Below, piece after piece: positions 51,075 to 59,910 of a stretch of 64,000 nt of DNA. How positions within the stretch are numbered: the stretch's first letter is position 1; every line of letters starts with the position of its first letter. This stretch comes from Comamonadaceae bacterium OH2545_COT-014 (GTDB lineage Bacteria; Pseudomonadota; Gammaproteobacteria; Burkholderiales; Burkholderiaceae_C): positions 1 to 64,000 of the forward strand of contig RQYR01000017.1 in assembly GCA_003859965.1 (NCBI GenBank). Reading direction: 5' to 3'. The notes below the pieces were generated by a model that worked only from the letters and a program-made list of their open reading frames with translations, was not told where the DNA came from and searched no databases. The position numbers and the translations under genes are program-made.

Positions 51075-51953
51075 ATGAGCCGCCGTTTTCCTGACCCGCG
51101 CCACCGCCTGCCCGATGCGCAGTGGCTGGAGCGCATGTACAACAACCGTTTGCGCGTGCCGGCGCACGCGCAGCATGCCGCTCGCTGGGAAGCGGCTTCG
51201 CGGCAGGCGCGGGACGCGCTGCCGTGCCAGCTGGATCTGGCCTATGGCGAGGGCGCAGGGCAGGTGCTGGATGTGTTCGAGGCGCCGCGCGCCGCAGCGC
51301 CGGTGGTGGTGTTCATTCACGGCGGCGGCTGGCGCGGCGGCAGCAAGGCGCAATACGGTTTTGTGGCGGCGGCGCTGCGCCAGATGGGCGCGGCCGTGGT
51401 GCTGCCCGATTACGCGCGCTGCCCGTCGCTGGATGTGATGCAGATCACCCTGCAGATGGTGCAGGCGCTGGCCTGGACATGGCGGCACGCCGCCCGCTTT
51501 GGCGGCAGTGCGCGGCGCATTCATGTCATGGGGCACGGCGCGGGCGGCCAGCTGGCGGCCATGATGCTGGCTTGCGCGTGGCCGGTGTTCGACCCGGCGC
51601 TGCCGCCCCGCCTGGTGCGCGGGGCGATGGGCCTGGCCGGCCTGTATGACCTGGCGCCGCTGATGCATACGCCCAGCATTCAGGAAGCGCTGCGCCTGAC
51701 GCCCCGGCAGGTGCAATGCGCCAGCCCTGCGCGCCTGCCTGCGCCGCCCAGTGGCCGCCTGCTGGCCGTGGTGGGGGGCGATGAAAGCGGGGAGTACCAG
51801 CGCCAGACGCGCCTGATCCAGCAAGCCTGGGGCCGCGCGCGGGTGCCGCAAGCCCTGGCGCTGGCCGGGCTGAACCACTTCAGCCTGCTGGATGCGCTGG
51901 CCCAACCGGGGCACCGCCTCAACCGTCTGGCGCGCGAGTTGCTGCGGGGGTAA
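51075..51953 (+). CDS. Alpha/beta hydrolase homologue with Gly in place of the catalytic Ser
   Basis: A 292-residue protein of the esterase/lipase HSL-BD-FAE group. The oxyanion motif VVFIHGGGWRGGSK (78-91) is intact, as are a probable acid Asp236 (VVGGDESGE) and His268 (AGLNHFSLLD). The nucleophile elbow, normally GHSAGG, reads VMGHGAGGQLAAM: residue 155 is Gly, codon GGC at 51537-51539, one transition away from Ser AGC. So it is probably inactive as a serine hydrolase, or a very recent mutant. ATG 51075 starts MSRRFPDPRHRLPDAQWLERMYNNR (core DAQWLERMYNNR), a family N-terminus. Coding quality is otherwise good. Confidence 0.85.
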   Translation: MSRRFPDPRHRLPDAQWLERMYNNRLRVPAHAQHAARWEAASRQARDALPCQLDLAYGEGAGQVLDVFEAPRAAAPVVVFIHGGGWRGGSKAQYGFVAAALRQMGAAVVLPDYARCPSLDVMQITLQMVQALAWTWRHAARFGGSARRIHVMGHGAGGQLAAMMLACAWPVFDPALPPRLVRGAMGLAGLYDLAPLMHTPSIQEALRLTPRQVQCASPARLPAPPSGRLLAVVGGDESGEYQRQTRLIQQAWGRARVPQALALAGLNHFSLLDALAQPGHRLNRLARELLRG

Positions 51954-52038
51954 GCGCCCCCGCCTGTCTGCCTGCGGCCTTGGGGAGACCACTGCCAGCC
52001 GGCGCGGAGCGGGCCGCGCCGCCCGGGATCAAACAGCT

Positions 52039-53316
52039 TTATGAGGCGTATACCAGGTCGCGCAGCGTGAGCGACAGGGCTGGCACGTAAGTGATGATGA
52101 GCAGGCAGACCAGCACCACCGCCACGAAAGGCAACAGGTGGCGGACGATGCGGTCCAGCGGGATGCCGGCCACCGTGCAGGCCGCGAACAGGTTCACGCC
52201 GAAGGGCGGGGTGATCATGCCCATGGCCAAGTTCACCACCATGATGAGGCCGAAGTGCACGGGATCGACCCCGAAGTGCATGGCCACCGGCGCCAGGATG
52301 GGGCCGAGCACGATGATGGCGGCGCTGGTTTCGATGAACATGCCAATGATGAACAGCGCCGCGTTCACGCCCAGCAAGAACAGCACCGGGCTGGTGAGCA
52401 CCTGTTCCAGCCAGTGGCCAATGGCCTCGGGCACGCCTGCGCGGGTGATGAGAAAGGCGAACAGCCCCGCGTTGGCGATGATGAACATGATGACCGTCGA
52501 GGAGATGACCGACTTGCGCAAGATGGCGTACAGGTCTTTCAGCCGGATCTCGCGGTAGATCAGCGTGCCCACGATCAGGGCATACAGCACGGCCACGGCC
52601 GATGCTTCGGTGGGCGTGAAAACGCCGCCGTAAATGCCGCCCAGGATGATGACGGGCATCAGCAGCGCCCAGGCGGCCTGGCGGAAGGCGGGCCACAGGC
52701 CCAGGCGGCCTTCGCCGTCGTTCTTGCCCCAGCCCTTCCACTTGCAATACAGCCACACGAAGAGCATGAGCGCGCCGCAAACCAGCAAGCCGGGGCCGAA
52801 GCCGGCGATGAACAGCTCGCCAATCGATACCTCGGCGGCCACGCCGTAAAGAATCATGGGGATCGAGGGCGGGATGATGACGCCCAGCTCAGCGCTGGTG
52901 GCTTGCAGCGCGGCGGCGTAGCTGGTGGGGTAGCCGTGCTTGACCAGCGCCGGAATCAGGATGGCGCCAATGGCGAAGGTGGTGGCCACCGACGAGCCGG
53001 AGACGGCCGCGAAGATCATGCAGGTGAGCACGCAGGTCATGGGCAGGCCGCCCTGCACGCCGCCCACGATGCTCTTGGCGAACTCCACCAGGCGGCGCGA
53101 GATGCCGCCCGTTTCCATCAGGTTGCCGGCCAGGATAAAGAAGGGAATGGCGGCCAGCGGAAACTTGTTGATGGCGCCGAACATTTCCTTGGCCGACAGC
53201 AGCATGTTCGCGTTGCTGGCCTGAATGCCGACAATGGCCGCCAGCCCGATGGACACGGCCACGGAAACGCTGAGCGCGAAGCACAGCACCATGGTGGTGA
53301 GCATGGCGGCGGTCAT
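52039..53316 (-). CDS. dctM: TRAP transporter large permease (DctM)
   Basis: A 425-residue, twelve-or-so-helix permease of tripartite ATP-independent periplasmic transporters, driven by a Na+ or H+ gradient. MTAAMLTTMVLCFALSVSVAVSIGLA (core LCFALSVSVAVSIGLA), IPFFILAGNLMETGGISRRLVEFA, AAVSGSSVATTFAIGAILIPAL, ELGVIIPPSIPMILYGV, and ITPPFGVNLFAAC are typical. The ATG overlaps the dctQ stop (ATGA). Substrate is set by DctP. Confidence 0.95.
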   Translation of the reverse strand: MTAAMLTTMVLCFALSVSVAVSIGLAAIVGIQASNANMLLSAKEMFGAINKFPLAAIPFFILAGNLMETGGISRRLVEFAKSIVGGVQGGLPMTCVLTCMIFAAVSGSSVATTFAIGAILIPALVKHGYPTSYAAALQATSAELGVIIPPSIPMILYGVAAEVSIGELFIAGFGPGLLVCGALMLFVWLYCKWKGWGKNDGEGRLGLWPAFRQAAWALLMPVIILGGIYGGVFTPTEASAVAVLYALIVGTLIYREIRLKDLYAILRKSVISSTVIMFIIANAGLFAFLITRAGVPEAIGHWLEQVLTSPVLFLLGVNAALFIIGMFIETSAAIIVLGPILAPVAMHFGVDPVHFGLIMVVNLAMGMITPPFGVNLFAACTVAGIPLDRIVRHLLPFVAVVLVCLLIITYVPALSLTLRDLVYAS

Positions 53317-53807
53317 TGCGCGGTCTCCAGTTCAAGGCGGCGGGGGTCAAGAAAGTGGGCGATGATGCCGATGGACGCGAACCCCGCGCCCACGGGCAGG
53401 GCCAGATAGGCCCAGAACATGGAGTAATCGTCCAGCCCGGCAATGGTTTGCACGGCGCCGCGGCGGGCGTAGTCCCAGCCCCACCAGATGATCAGCGCCA
53501 TCAGCGCCAGCGCGGCCAGCGCCACCACGGCATCCAGCACGCGGCGGCCGGCAAAGGGCATGAGGCGGTAGAGCGCGTCCACGCTGACCATGGCGCCTTG
53601 GCGAAAGGCAGCGGCGATGCCGAGAAACACCATCCAGATGAGGCTGAAGCGGATCAGCACCTCGGTCCATTCGGCGGGCTGCTCCAGCACGAAGCGGGTG
53701 ATGATCTGGAACACGCCGAGCGCGGCGGCCATCACCAGCATCAGGCAGGCGCCCAGCAGGGCGCAGCCGGTGGTGAAGCGTTCCAGTTGAAGGAAGCGTT
53801 GTTTCAT
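53313..53807 (-). CDS. dctQ: TRAP transporter small permease (DctQ)
   Basis: A 164-residue, four-helix membrane subunit. The family core QPAEWTEVLIRFSLIWMVFLGIAAAFR (core WTEVLIRFSLIWMVFLG) and VSVDALYRLMP are clear. ATG 53807 is chosen over the upstream ATG 53834 because MKQRFLQLERFTTG starts the usual N-terminal helix. It is separated from dctP by 166 bp that include a strong terminator. Confidence 0.92.
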   Translation of the reverse strand: MKQRFLQLERFTTGCALLGACLMLVMAAALGVFQIITRFVLEQPAEWTEVLIRFSLIWMVFLGIAAAFRQGAMVSVDALYRLMPFAGRRVLDAVVALAALALMALIIWWGWDYARRGAVQTIAGLDDYSMFWAYLALPVGAGFASIGIIAHFLDPRRLELETAQ

Positions 53808-53899
53808 GGCGGATGCTTGGGTCAGGGGCGCCAACGCGGCAGCTGCCGGGCAAGGGGCAGCGGACCGCGCAGCGCGCGCGGCGGATCTGTCTTGAAATG

Positions 53900-53929
53900 A
53901 AAAAGCCCGCCAGCGCAGGTCTGGCGGGC
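53900..53929 (-). terminator. Terminator/attenuator between dctP and dctQ
   Basis: On the minus strand GCCCGCCAG-loop-CTGGCGGGC (9-bp stem) is followed by five T. It lies after dctP but before dctQM, so it would leave more dctP than permease message. Confidence 0.85.
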
Positions 53930-53936
53930 GCTAGAC

Positions 53937-53973
53937 GCTAGCTTAAATATAGCGCCCAGGAGCCCTGGCGCTT
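53937..53973 (+). repeat. Possible short palindromic element copy
   Basis: GCTAGCTTAAATATAGC followed by an imperfect hairpin GCGCCCAGG/CCTGGCGC and TTTTAC. Abuts the dctP stop. Box and hairpin order fit the dispersed family but the copy is short. Confidence 0.45.
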
Positions 53974-54948
53974 TTACTTGAAGTTGCGGATGCGGTCCAG
54001 GTTGGCTTTGCCGAATTCTTTTTCGAACTTGGCGTTGGCGCTGGTCAGCGCGGCCTGGAACTTGGCCTTGTCGAGGTTTTCCACCACGTTCATGCCTTTG
54101 GCGCGCAAGTCGGCCACGCCCTTGGCATCGTCTTCATCCACGCGCGCGCGGTTGGCTTTGACGCCTTCCTTGGCCGCTTCCAGGAAGGCTTGCTGGTCCG
54201 CCGGGGCGAGTTTGTCGAACACGCCCTTGTTCATCACGAAGATGGCGGGCGAGTACACGTGGCCGGTGAGCGAGAGGTGCTTTTGCACCTGGTCGAACTT
54301 GGCGGAGATGATGACGGGCAGGGGGTTCTCCTGGCCGTCCACCGTGCCTTGCTGCAAGGCGGTGAACACTTCCGGGAAGGCCATGGGCGTGGTGATGATG
54401 CCGAAGGCCTTGTAGGCGGTGATATGCACCGGGTTTTCCATGGTGCGCAGCTTCAGGCCCTTGAGATCCTCTGGCGTGTTCACGGCGCGCTTGCTGTTGG
54501 TCATGTGGCGGAAGCCGTTTTCGGCCCAGGCCAGCGCCTTGAAGCCCTTGGACTCGAACTTCTTGAGAATGTCCTGGCCAATGGGGCCGTCCAGCACGGC
54601 GCGTGCGTGCGCCTTGTCGCGAAAGAGGAAGGGCACGTCAAGGATCTTGGCCTCGGGCACGAAGTTGGGCACCGGGCCGCTGGAGCTGAAGGCCAGCTCT
54701 TGCGTGCCCAGCTGCACCGCCTCGATGGATTCACGCTCGCCGCCCAGCGCGCCGTTGTAGAAGGTCTGGATCTTGTAGCGGCCGTTGGTGCGCTTTTCCA
54801 CTTCCTTGGCGAAGGTGTCGATGGCGATGCCCTGGTGCGAGTTCTGCGCGGTGGCAATGCTGATCTTCATCGTCGTCTGGGCCGCGGCGCTGGCGGCGAT
54901 GCCCAGCGTCAAACCAGCGGCCAACATCAGACGGGTCAGTTTCTTCAT
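53974..54948 (-). CDS. dctP: TRAP transporter solute-binding protein (DctP)
   Basis: A 324-residue periplasmic receptor. Signal peptide MKKLTRLMLAAGLTLGIAASAAAQ. DctP family features: FAKEVEKRTNGRYKIQTFYNGALGGERESIEAVQLGTQELAFSS (core FYNGALGGERESIEAVQ), RAVNTPEDLKGLKLRTMENPVH with the conserved carboxylate-binding Arg, and TALQQGTVDGQENPLPVI. Ligand is probably an organic acid, exact type unknown. AGGAGA precedes the ATG. First gene of dctP-dctQ-dctM. Confidence 0.95.
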   Translation of the reverse strand: MKKLTRLMLAAGLTLGIAASAAAQTTMKISIATAQNSHQGIAIDTFAKEVEKRTNGRYKIQTFYNGALGGERESIEAVQLGTQELAFSSSGPVPNFVPEAKILDVPFLFRDKAHARAVLDGPIGQDILKKFESKGFKALAWAENGFRHMTNSKRAVNTPEDLKGLKLRTMENPVHITAYKAFGIITTPMAFPEVFTALQQGTVDGQENPLPVIISAKFDQVQKHLSLTGHVYSPAIFVMNKGVFDKLAPADQQAFLEAAKEGVKANRARVDEDDAKGVADLRAKGMNVVENLDKAKFQAALTSANAKFEKEFGKANLDRIRNFK

Positions 54949-55104
54949 GGTGTCTCCTGTTACAAAGGTAGGGAAAAGCAAAGAAGCTGATTATCGGCGC
55001 AGTGGGGCGGCTGCTCACACAGGGATTGTGCGCATGGCGCCGTACGGGGGCCGCATGCGCCGGGCACAGAGGCAGGCAAGGGTCCTGTGCGCGCACCACC
55101 CAAG

Positions 55105-55146
55105 AAAAAAGCCGCGCCAAAACCAAAAAATGTCTTGGCAGCGGCT
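55105..55146 (-). terminator. Terminator after the ETF-QO gene
   Basis: On the minus strand AGCCGC(T)GCCAA pairs with TTGGCGCGGCT, followed by six T. It is 54 bp past the stop of the ETF-QO gene. The rest of the 251-bp gap to dctP shows nothing else. Confidence 0.75.
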
Positions 55147-55199
55147 GAGGGGGCAAAGGGGTGAAAGCGCCCGGCGGATAGCGCGCCCCGGCGGTTGGC

Positions 55200-56900
55200 T
55201 TACATGCCCGAGTAGTTCGGCCCGCCGCCGCCTTCGGGCGCGACCCAGACGATGTTTTGCGTGGGGTCCTTGATGTCGCAGGTCTTGCAGTGCACGCAGT
55301 TGGCGGCGTTGATTTGCAGGCGCTGCGCGCTGCCGCCCTTGGCTTCGTCGGGTACGAACTCGTACACGCCAGCGGGGCAGTAGCGCCCTTCGGGCCCGGC
55401 GAATTTGGCCAGGTTCACGTTTACCGGCACGCTGGGGTCTTTCAGCGTCAGGTGCGGGGGCTGGTTTTCCTCGTGGCTGGTGTTGCTGATGAACACGCTG
55501 GAGAGGCGGTCGAAGGTGAGCTGGCCGTCGGGCTTGGGGTAGGCAATGGGCTGGCACTCGGCCGCGGACTTGAGCTGCACGTGGTCGGGCTGGTGGCGGT
55601 GCAGCGTCCAGGGCGCGTGGCCGCCCAGGGCCTTTTGCTCCAGGCCGTTCATCAGCGTGCCCACCGTCAGGCCCTTCTTGAACCAGTTCTTGAAGTTGCG
55701 GTCCTTGTGCAGCTCGTCGTAGAGCCAGCTTTGCTGGAAGGCCTCAGGATAGGTGCCCAGCTCGTCGTGCTGGCGGCCGGCTACTACGGCGTCGTAGGCG
55801 GCCTCGGCGGCCAGCATGCCGCTCTTGATGGCGGCGTGGCTGCCCTTGATGCGGCTGACGTTGAGAAAGCCCGCATTGCAGCCCAGCAGCGCGCCGCCGG
55901 GGAACACGGTCTTGGGCAGCGCCAGCAGGCCGCCGGCGGTGATGGCGCGCGCGCCGTAGCTGATGCGCTTGGCGTTGACCTTGCCCTCATCATCGGTGAA
56001 GTACCACTTCACGCGCGGGTGCGTTTTCCAGCGCTGGAACTCCTCGAAGGGGCTGAGGTAAGGGTTCTTGTAGTTCAGGCCCACCACATAACCGCAATAG
56101 ACCTTGTTGTCCTCGGCGTGGTACATGAAGGCGCCGCCGTAGGTCATTTCGTCCATGGGCCAGCCGGCGGTGTGCATGACGAAGCCGGGGCTGTGGCGGC
56201 TGGGGTCGATCTCCCACAGCTCCTTGATGCCGATGGCGTAGCTCTGCGGGTCGCTGTCGGCATCGAGCTTGTAGCGCTCAATGAGCTGGCGGCCCAGCTG
56301 GCCGCGCGAGCCTTCGGCGAACAGGGTGTACTTGGCGTGCAGCTCCATGCCGAGCTGGAAGTTCTCGGTCGGCTCGCCATTCTTGCCGATGCCCATGTTG
56401 CCCGTGGCCACACCCTTGACGCTGCCGTCGTCGTTGTAAAGCACCTCGGCCGCCGGGAAGCCGGGAAAGATTTCCACGCCCAAGCTTTCGGCCTGCTGTG
56501 CCAGCCAGCGCACCAGGTTGCCCAGGCTGAGAATGTAGTTGCCGTGGTTGTTGGCGAAGGCGGGCAGCAGCGGGCCGGGCACGCGGGCGCCGCCTTTTTC
56601 GCTCAGGAACACGTAGGCATCGTCCAGCACGGGCTGGTGCAGCGGCGCGCCTTTTTCCTTCCAGTCGGGAATCAGCTCGGTCAGCGCGCGCGGGTCCATC
56701 ACCGTGCCGGCCAGGATGTGCGCGCCCGGTTCCGAGCCTTTTTCCAGCACCACCACCGACACGTCCTGGCCTTTCTCGGCGGCCAGTTGCTTGAGGCGGA
56801 TGGCGGCGGACAGGCCGGCGGGGCCGCCGCCGACGATGACCACGTCGTACTCCATGGCCTCGCGCGGGCCGTATTGCTCCAGAATGGCTTGAGGTGTCAT
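55200..56900 (-). CDS. Electron-transfer flavoprotein:ubiquinone oxidoreductase
   Basis: A 566-residue membrane-associated enzyme that passes electrons from ETF to ubiquinone. FAD-binding VVIVGGGPAGLSAAIRLKQ (about 20-38), GAHILAGTVMDPRAL, LFAEGSRGQLG, AGGLLALPKTVFPGGALLGCNAGFLN (core FPGGALLGCNAGFLN), and a C-terminal 4Fe-4S site from Cys508 (YCPAGVYEF), Cys535, Cys538 and Cys541 (CVHCKTCDIKDP). All ligands are intact. ATG 56900 gives the usual N-terminus. etfA and etfB are not in the window. It can serve acyl-CoA dehydrogenases and possibly the flavoenzyme at 17261. Confidence 0.96.
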   Translation of the reverse strand: MTPQAILEQYGPREAMEYDVVIVGGGPAGLSAAIRLKQLAAEKGQDVSVVVLEKGSEPGAHILAGTVMDPRALTELIPDWKEKGAPLHQPVLDDAYVFLSEKGGARVPGPLLPAFANNHGNYILSLGNLVRWLAQQAESLGVEIFPGFPAAEVLYNDDGSVKGVATGNMGIGKNGEPTENFQLGMELHAKYTLFAEGSRGQLGRQLIERYKLDADSDPQSYAIGIKELWEIDPSRHSPGFVMHTAGWPMDEMTYGGAFMYHAEDNKVYCGYVVGLNYKNPYLSPFEEFQRWKTHPRVKWYFTDDEGKVNAKRISYGARAITAGGLLALPKTVFPGGALLGCNAGFLNVSRIKGSHAAIKSGMLAAEAAYDAVVAGRQHDELGTYPEAFQQSWLYDELHKDRNFKNWFKKGLTVGTLMNGLEQKALGGHAPWTLHRHQPDHVQLKSAAECQPIAYPKPDGQLTFDRLSSVFISNTSHEENQPPHLTLKDPSVPVNVNLAKFAGPEGRYCPAGVYEFVPDEAKGGSAQRLQINAANCVHCKTCDIKDPTQNIVWVAPEGGGGPNYSGM

Positions 56901-57024
56901 GGCACTCCTTTGTCTCTCGCGGGATTTAGATAATGCAGCGCCTGACAACCGGCCATGCGCTCTGCCTGTGTCACGGATTGTATGCATGGCCCTGCGCATC
57001 ACGCTGCAAAAAAAGGAGTTTGCA

Positions 57025-57807
57025 ATGAGCTACAGCATCGATCTTTCTGGCCGGGTGGCCCTGGTCACGGGCGCTTCAGGGGGCTTGGGGGCGCAATTCG
57101 CGCGCACATTGGCCCGTGCGGGCGCGGGGGTGGTGCTGGCCAGCCGGCGCCTGGAGCGGCTGAAAGACTTGCGCGCCCGTATCGAAGGCGAGGGCGGCGA
57201 CGCGCATGTCGTGGAATGCGATGTGACGGATGTCGCTTCCATCCGCGCCGCCGTGGCGCACGCTGAAACCGAGATGGGCTCCATCGACATCCTGGTGAAC
57301 AACTCGGGCGTGTCCACCACGCAGCGCCTTCAGGACGTGGTGCCGGAGGACTTTGACTTCACTTTCGGCGCCAACGTGCGCGGCGCTTTCTTCATGGCGC
57401 AGGAAGTGGGCAAGCGCATGGTGGCGCGCGCCCGCGGCGCGGCACCCGGCAGCTACACGGGCGGGCGCATCATCAACATTGCCAGCATGGCCGGGCTGAA
57501 AGCAGTGCTGCAAATCGGGGTCTATTGCATGAGCAAGGCCGCCGTGATCCACATGACGCGCGCGATGGCCCTGGAGTGGGGGCGCTTTGGCATCAATGTC
57601 AACGCCATCTGCCCCGGCTACATCGACACTGAAATCAACCACCACCACTGGCAGACCGAACAAGGCCAGAAACTGGTCAACATGCTGCCGCGCAAGCGCG
57701 TGGGCGCGCCGCAGGATCTCGACGCACTGCTGGTCATGCTTGCCAGCGACCAGAGCCACTTCATCAACGGCGCCATCATCACGGCGGATGACGGTTTTTC
57801 GCTGTAA
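57025..57807 (+). CDS. Short-chain dehydrogenase/reductase
   Basis: A 260-residue NAD(P)-dependent SDR. TGASGGLGAQFA at 15-26, NNSGV at 92-96, catalytic Ser154, Tyr167 and Lys171 (YCMSK), and CPGYIDTEINHHHW. It resembles 3-oxoacyl-ACP/hydroxyacyl-CoA type SDRs; the position next to ETF-QO suggests fatty-acid or acyl-CoA metabolism, but that is inference. AAAGGAG lies 8 nt before the ATG. Divergent from the ETF-QO gene across 124 bp. Confidence 0.9.
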   Translation: MSYSIDLSGRVALVTGASGGLGAQFARTLARAGAGVVLASRRLERLKDLRARIEGEGGDAHVVECDVTDVASIRAAVAHAETEMGSIDILVNNSGVSTTQRLQDVVPEDFDFTFGANVRGAFFMAQEVGKRMVARARGAAPGSYTGGRIINIASMAGLKAVLQIGVYCMSKAAVIHMTRAMALEWGRFGINVNAICPGYIDTEINHHHWQTEQGQKLVNMLPRKRVGAPQDLDALLVMLASDQSHFINGAIITADDGFSL

Positions 57808-57925
57808 AAGCTGTGGCAGGTAGGAATGGGATGACGGCCAGGCGGGCTTTGGCCGGATAGCCAGCGACGGCGGCGCTTGTGACAATTCTGTTTTCAACAT
57901 TGTTCAAGCAAAGGAACCCCGCCGA

Positions 57926-59038
57926 ATGATCTACAGGGACTCGATTCGCGAAAAGGAATTTCTCCGACTGGCCGCCGAACGCGGCGTTTGTGTTTCCATC
58001 TTCTTGCCCACCACGCGCCTGACGCAAGAAGCCCAGGGCGACCGCATTCAGCTCAAGAACCTGGCCAAGGAAGCACTGACCCAGGCGGAAGCCATTGCCG
58101 ACAAGCGCGCCATTCGCGACATGCAGAGCCACCTGGAAGAGCTGGAAGCCGACGACGACTTCTGGGCTCATCAGGCCTACGGTCTGGGTGTGCTGGTCAC
58201 TCCGGAAAAAATTCGCACCTACCGCCTGGCCTACAGCGTGGAAAGCGCCGCCGAGGTGAGCGACCGTTTCTACCTGAAGCCGCTGGTGCCCGCGCTGCGT
58301 CCCAAATCCGCCTATGTGCTGGCGCTGGCGCAAAAAGCCGTCAAGCTCTATGAGTTCACCCCCGCCCGTGAGCTGGTGGAAGTGAAAGTGCCCGATCTGC
58401 CTGCCGACTTCAGCGACGCCACCGGCCGTACGCAGCAGCGCGACAAGGCGCCGGCCCGCAAGCTGGAAGGTGAAGAAGGCCACAAAGTGCTGCTCACACA
58501 GTTCTTGCGGGCGGTGGAAAAAGCCGTGCGCCCGGTGGTCAGCGGCAGCCATGTGCCGCTGGTGCTGGCCGCCACGGCAGAGCTGCAGGCCATTTACCGC
58601 TCGCTCAACCATTACGACTTGCTGGCCGACGAATCGTTTGACGGCAGCCCTGACAACCTGCCCGAAGAAGAACTGCGCAAGGCCATGATCCCGATCGTGC
58701 AGAAACTGCGCCAGGATCGCGTGGACCGCTGGGTGGAGCAGTACGAGCAGCGCAAGAACGACAACCGCGCCATTGCCGACATGGCCACCATTGCCAAGCT
58801 GGCCAGCCAAGGGCAAGTGAGCGATCTGCTGGTTGACGCTGACCAGGTGCAGTACGGCACCGTCAACGACACGGGCGTGCTGACCCTGACCGACGAGCGC
58901 AGCGCCGAAAGCTATGACGTGATCGACGAGATCATGGTGCGCGTGATGGAAGCAGGCGGCGAAGTGCTGGCCGTGCGCAAGGGCGAAGATGCGCCCGAGG
59001 CGCTGATGCCCATGGCGGCCGTGCTGCGCTGGGCCTGA
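57926..59038 (+). CDS. baeRF-like protein (bacterial archaeo-eukaryotic release factor family)
   Basis: A 370-residue protein that I assign to the baeRF group by its pattern: VSIFLPTTRLTQEAQGDRIQLKNLAKEA (core SIFLPTTRLTQEAQGDRI), DDDFWAHQAYGLGVLV, DRFYLKPLVPAL, YVLALAQKAVKLYEF, and a last domain with SYDVIDEIMVRVMEAGGEVLAV resembling the eRF1 domain-3 fold. No GGQ peptidyl-release motif is present. Function is unproved; some relatives are linked to ribosome rescue or stress. It has a good terminator 113 bp past the stop. Coding sequence looks slightly less GC-rich than its neighbours. Confidence 0.75.
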   Translation: MIYRDSIREKEFLRLAAERGVCVSIFLPTTRLTQEAQGDRIQLKNLAKEALTQAEAIADKRAIRDMQSHLEELEADDDFWAHQAYGLGVLVTPEKIRTYRLAYSVESAAEVSDRFYLKPLVPALRPKSAYVLALAQKAVKLYEFTPARELVEVKVPDLPADFSDATGRTQQRDKAPARKLEGEEGHKVLLTQFLRAVEKAVRPVVSGSHVPLVLAATAELQAIYRSLNHYDLLADESFDGSPDNLPEEELRKAMIPIVQKLRQDRVDRWVEQYEQRKNDNRAIADMATIAKLASQGQVSDLLVDADQVQYGTVNDTGVLTLTDERSAESYDVIDEIMVRVMEAGGEVLAVRKGEDAPEALMPMAAVLRWA

Positions 59039-59397
59039 GAGGCTCCTTCAGCCGCCTGTGGTGGGCGTTGGGGCATGTGGGCTTCATAAAGGCCCACGTT
59101 TTCAAAGTCACTTTCTTTGCCTCTTGCCTCTTTGTGCGCCCAGATAAAAGGCACATGATCTGCCCTGAAAACAGGACAGTCATGTGCTTTTTTGCGTATG
59201 CACGGGCGTCGCAAGCAAGCCGCCGTGCTACTCAAAGCAAAAGGGCGCAGGTGTAGTTCACCGGATCATCTGCAACAAACGGCTTGGGCAGTTCTGTGGG
59301 GCGCTAGCTGGGCAAGAGCCTGGCGTTGTGCCAGCATGGCATGGCACTACTGAACCCTGTCGGAGAAAGAGCGCAGGCTCGAACGGTTTTTTCCCTG
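59039..59397. other. Gene-free region with a terminator
   Basis: A gap between convergent genes. Apart from the hairpin at 59151-59193 I see no gene, RNA or repeat. Base composition is lower in GC than the genes around it. Confidence 0.6.
59151..59193 (+). terminator. Terminator after the baeRF-like gene
   Basis: GCACATGA pairs with TCATGTGC; inside, CCTG-AAAA-CAGG extends the stem. Six T follow at once. AAAA just before the left arm may allow function on the minus strand too. Confidence 0.85.
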
Positions 59398-59910
59398 TCA
59401 AAGCTGTTTGACCATGAGCAGCTTGTCGCAGTAGCGCTCGCCCAGCTTGATGGCGCGGGGCAGCAGGCCATAGCGCACGAAGCCCGCGCCTTCATACAGC
59501 TTGACGGCGGCCGTGTTGCTGGCGGTAACGCTGAGCACGATGTGCTCCAGCCCGTGCAGCTGGCGCACGAGCCGGTCGAACTGGCGCAGCAGCGCCTTGC
59601 CTATGCCGCGCCCGCGTGCGCCGGGGGTGATGATCATGCCGGCCAGCGTGGCTTCGTGGCGTTTTTTCAGGCGCGCCTGGCGTTCGCACACCACGGCGCC
59701 CAGCAGGGCGCCGTCGGGCGCGAAGGCGCCGAGGATGAAGTGGTCGTCGGGCGGCTGGCCCAGGCGCGTGGCGTAGGAGGCCGCGGGCAGGGCGCTGGCA
59801 GTGTCGAAGTCGGAGGTGAAGGCTTCGGGGTCGCTTCGCAGGCCGGCGTCGCGCAGGGCCTTGTAGGCGGGCAGATCGGCGTCAGTCAGCAGGCGGATGG
59901 TGGCGGGCAT
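59398..59910 (-). CDS. GNAT-family N-acetyltransferase
   Basis: A 170-residue acetyltransferase. The acetyl-CoA loop is TPGARGRGIGKALLRQF, the motif-B part is VTASNTAAVKLYEGAGFVRYG. The N-terminal part IRLLTDADLPAYKALRDAGLRSDPEAFTSDF (core AYKALRDAGLRSDPEAF) is typical of a large GNAT subgroup with unknown substrates. ATG 59910 has AAAGGAG 6-7 nt upstream; the open frame continues upstream but does not look coding. Confidence 0.9.
   Translation of the reverse strand: MPATIRLLTDADLPAYKALRDAGLRSDPEAFTSDFDTASALPAASYATRLGQPPDDHFILGAFAPDGALLGAVVCERQARLKKRHEATLAGMIITPGARGRGIGKALLRQFDRLVRQLHGLEHIVLSVTASNTAAVKLYEGAGFVRYGLLPRAIKLGERYCDKLLMVKQL

Noticed and set aside
55257-56933. A 558-residue plus-strand frame opposite the ETF-QO gene
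   Set aside because: Low-complexity His/Gly/Val-rich sequence with no motifs; the opposite strand encodes a complete ETF-QO with its Fe-S ligands.
59244-59280. A tRNA-like GGTGTAGTTCACC stretch
   Set aside because: No acceptor stem, anticodon arm or D-arm can be folded around it. I found no tRNA in the window.
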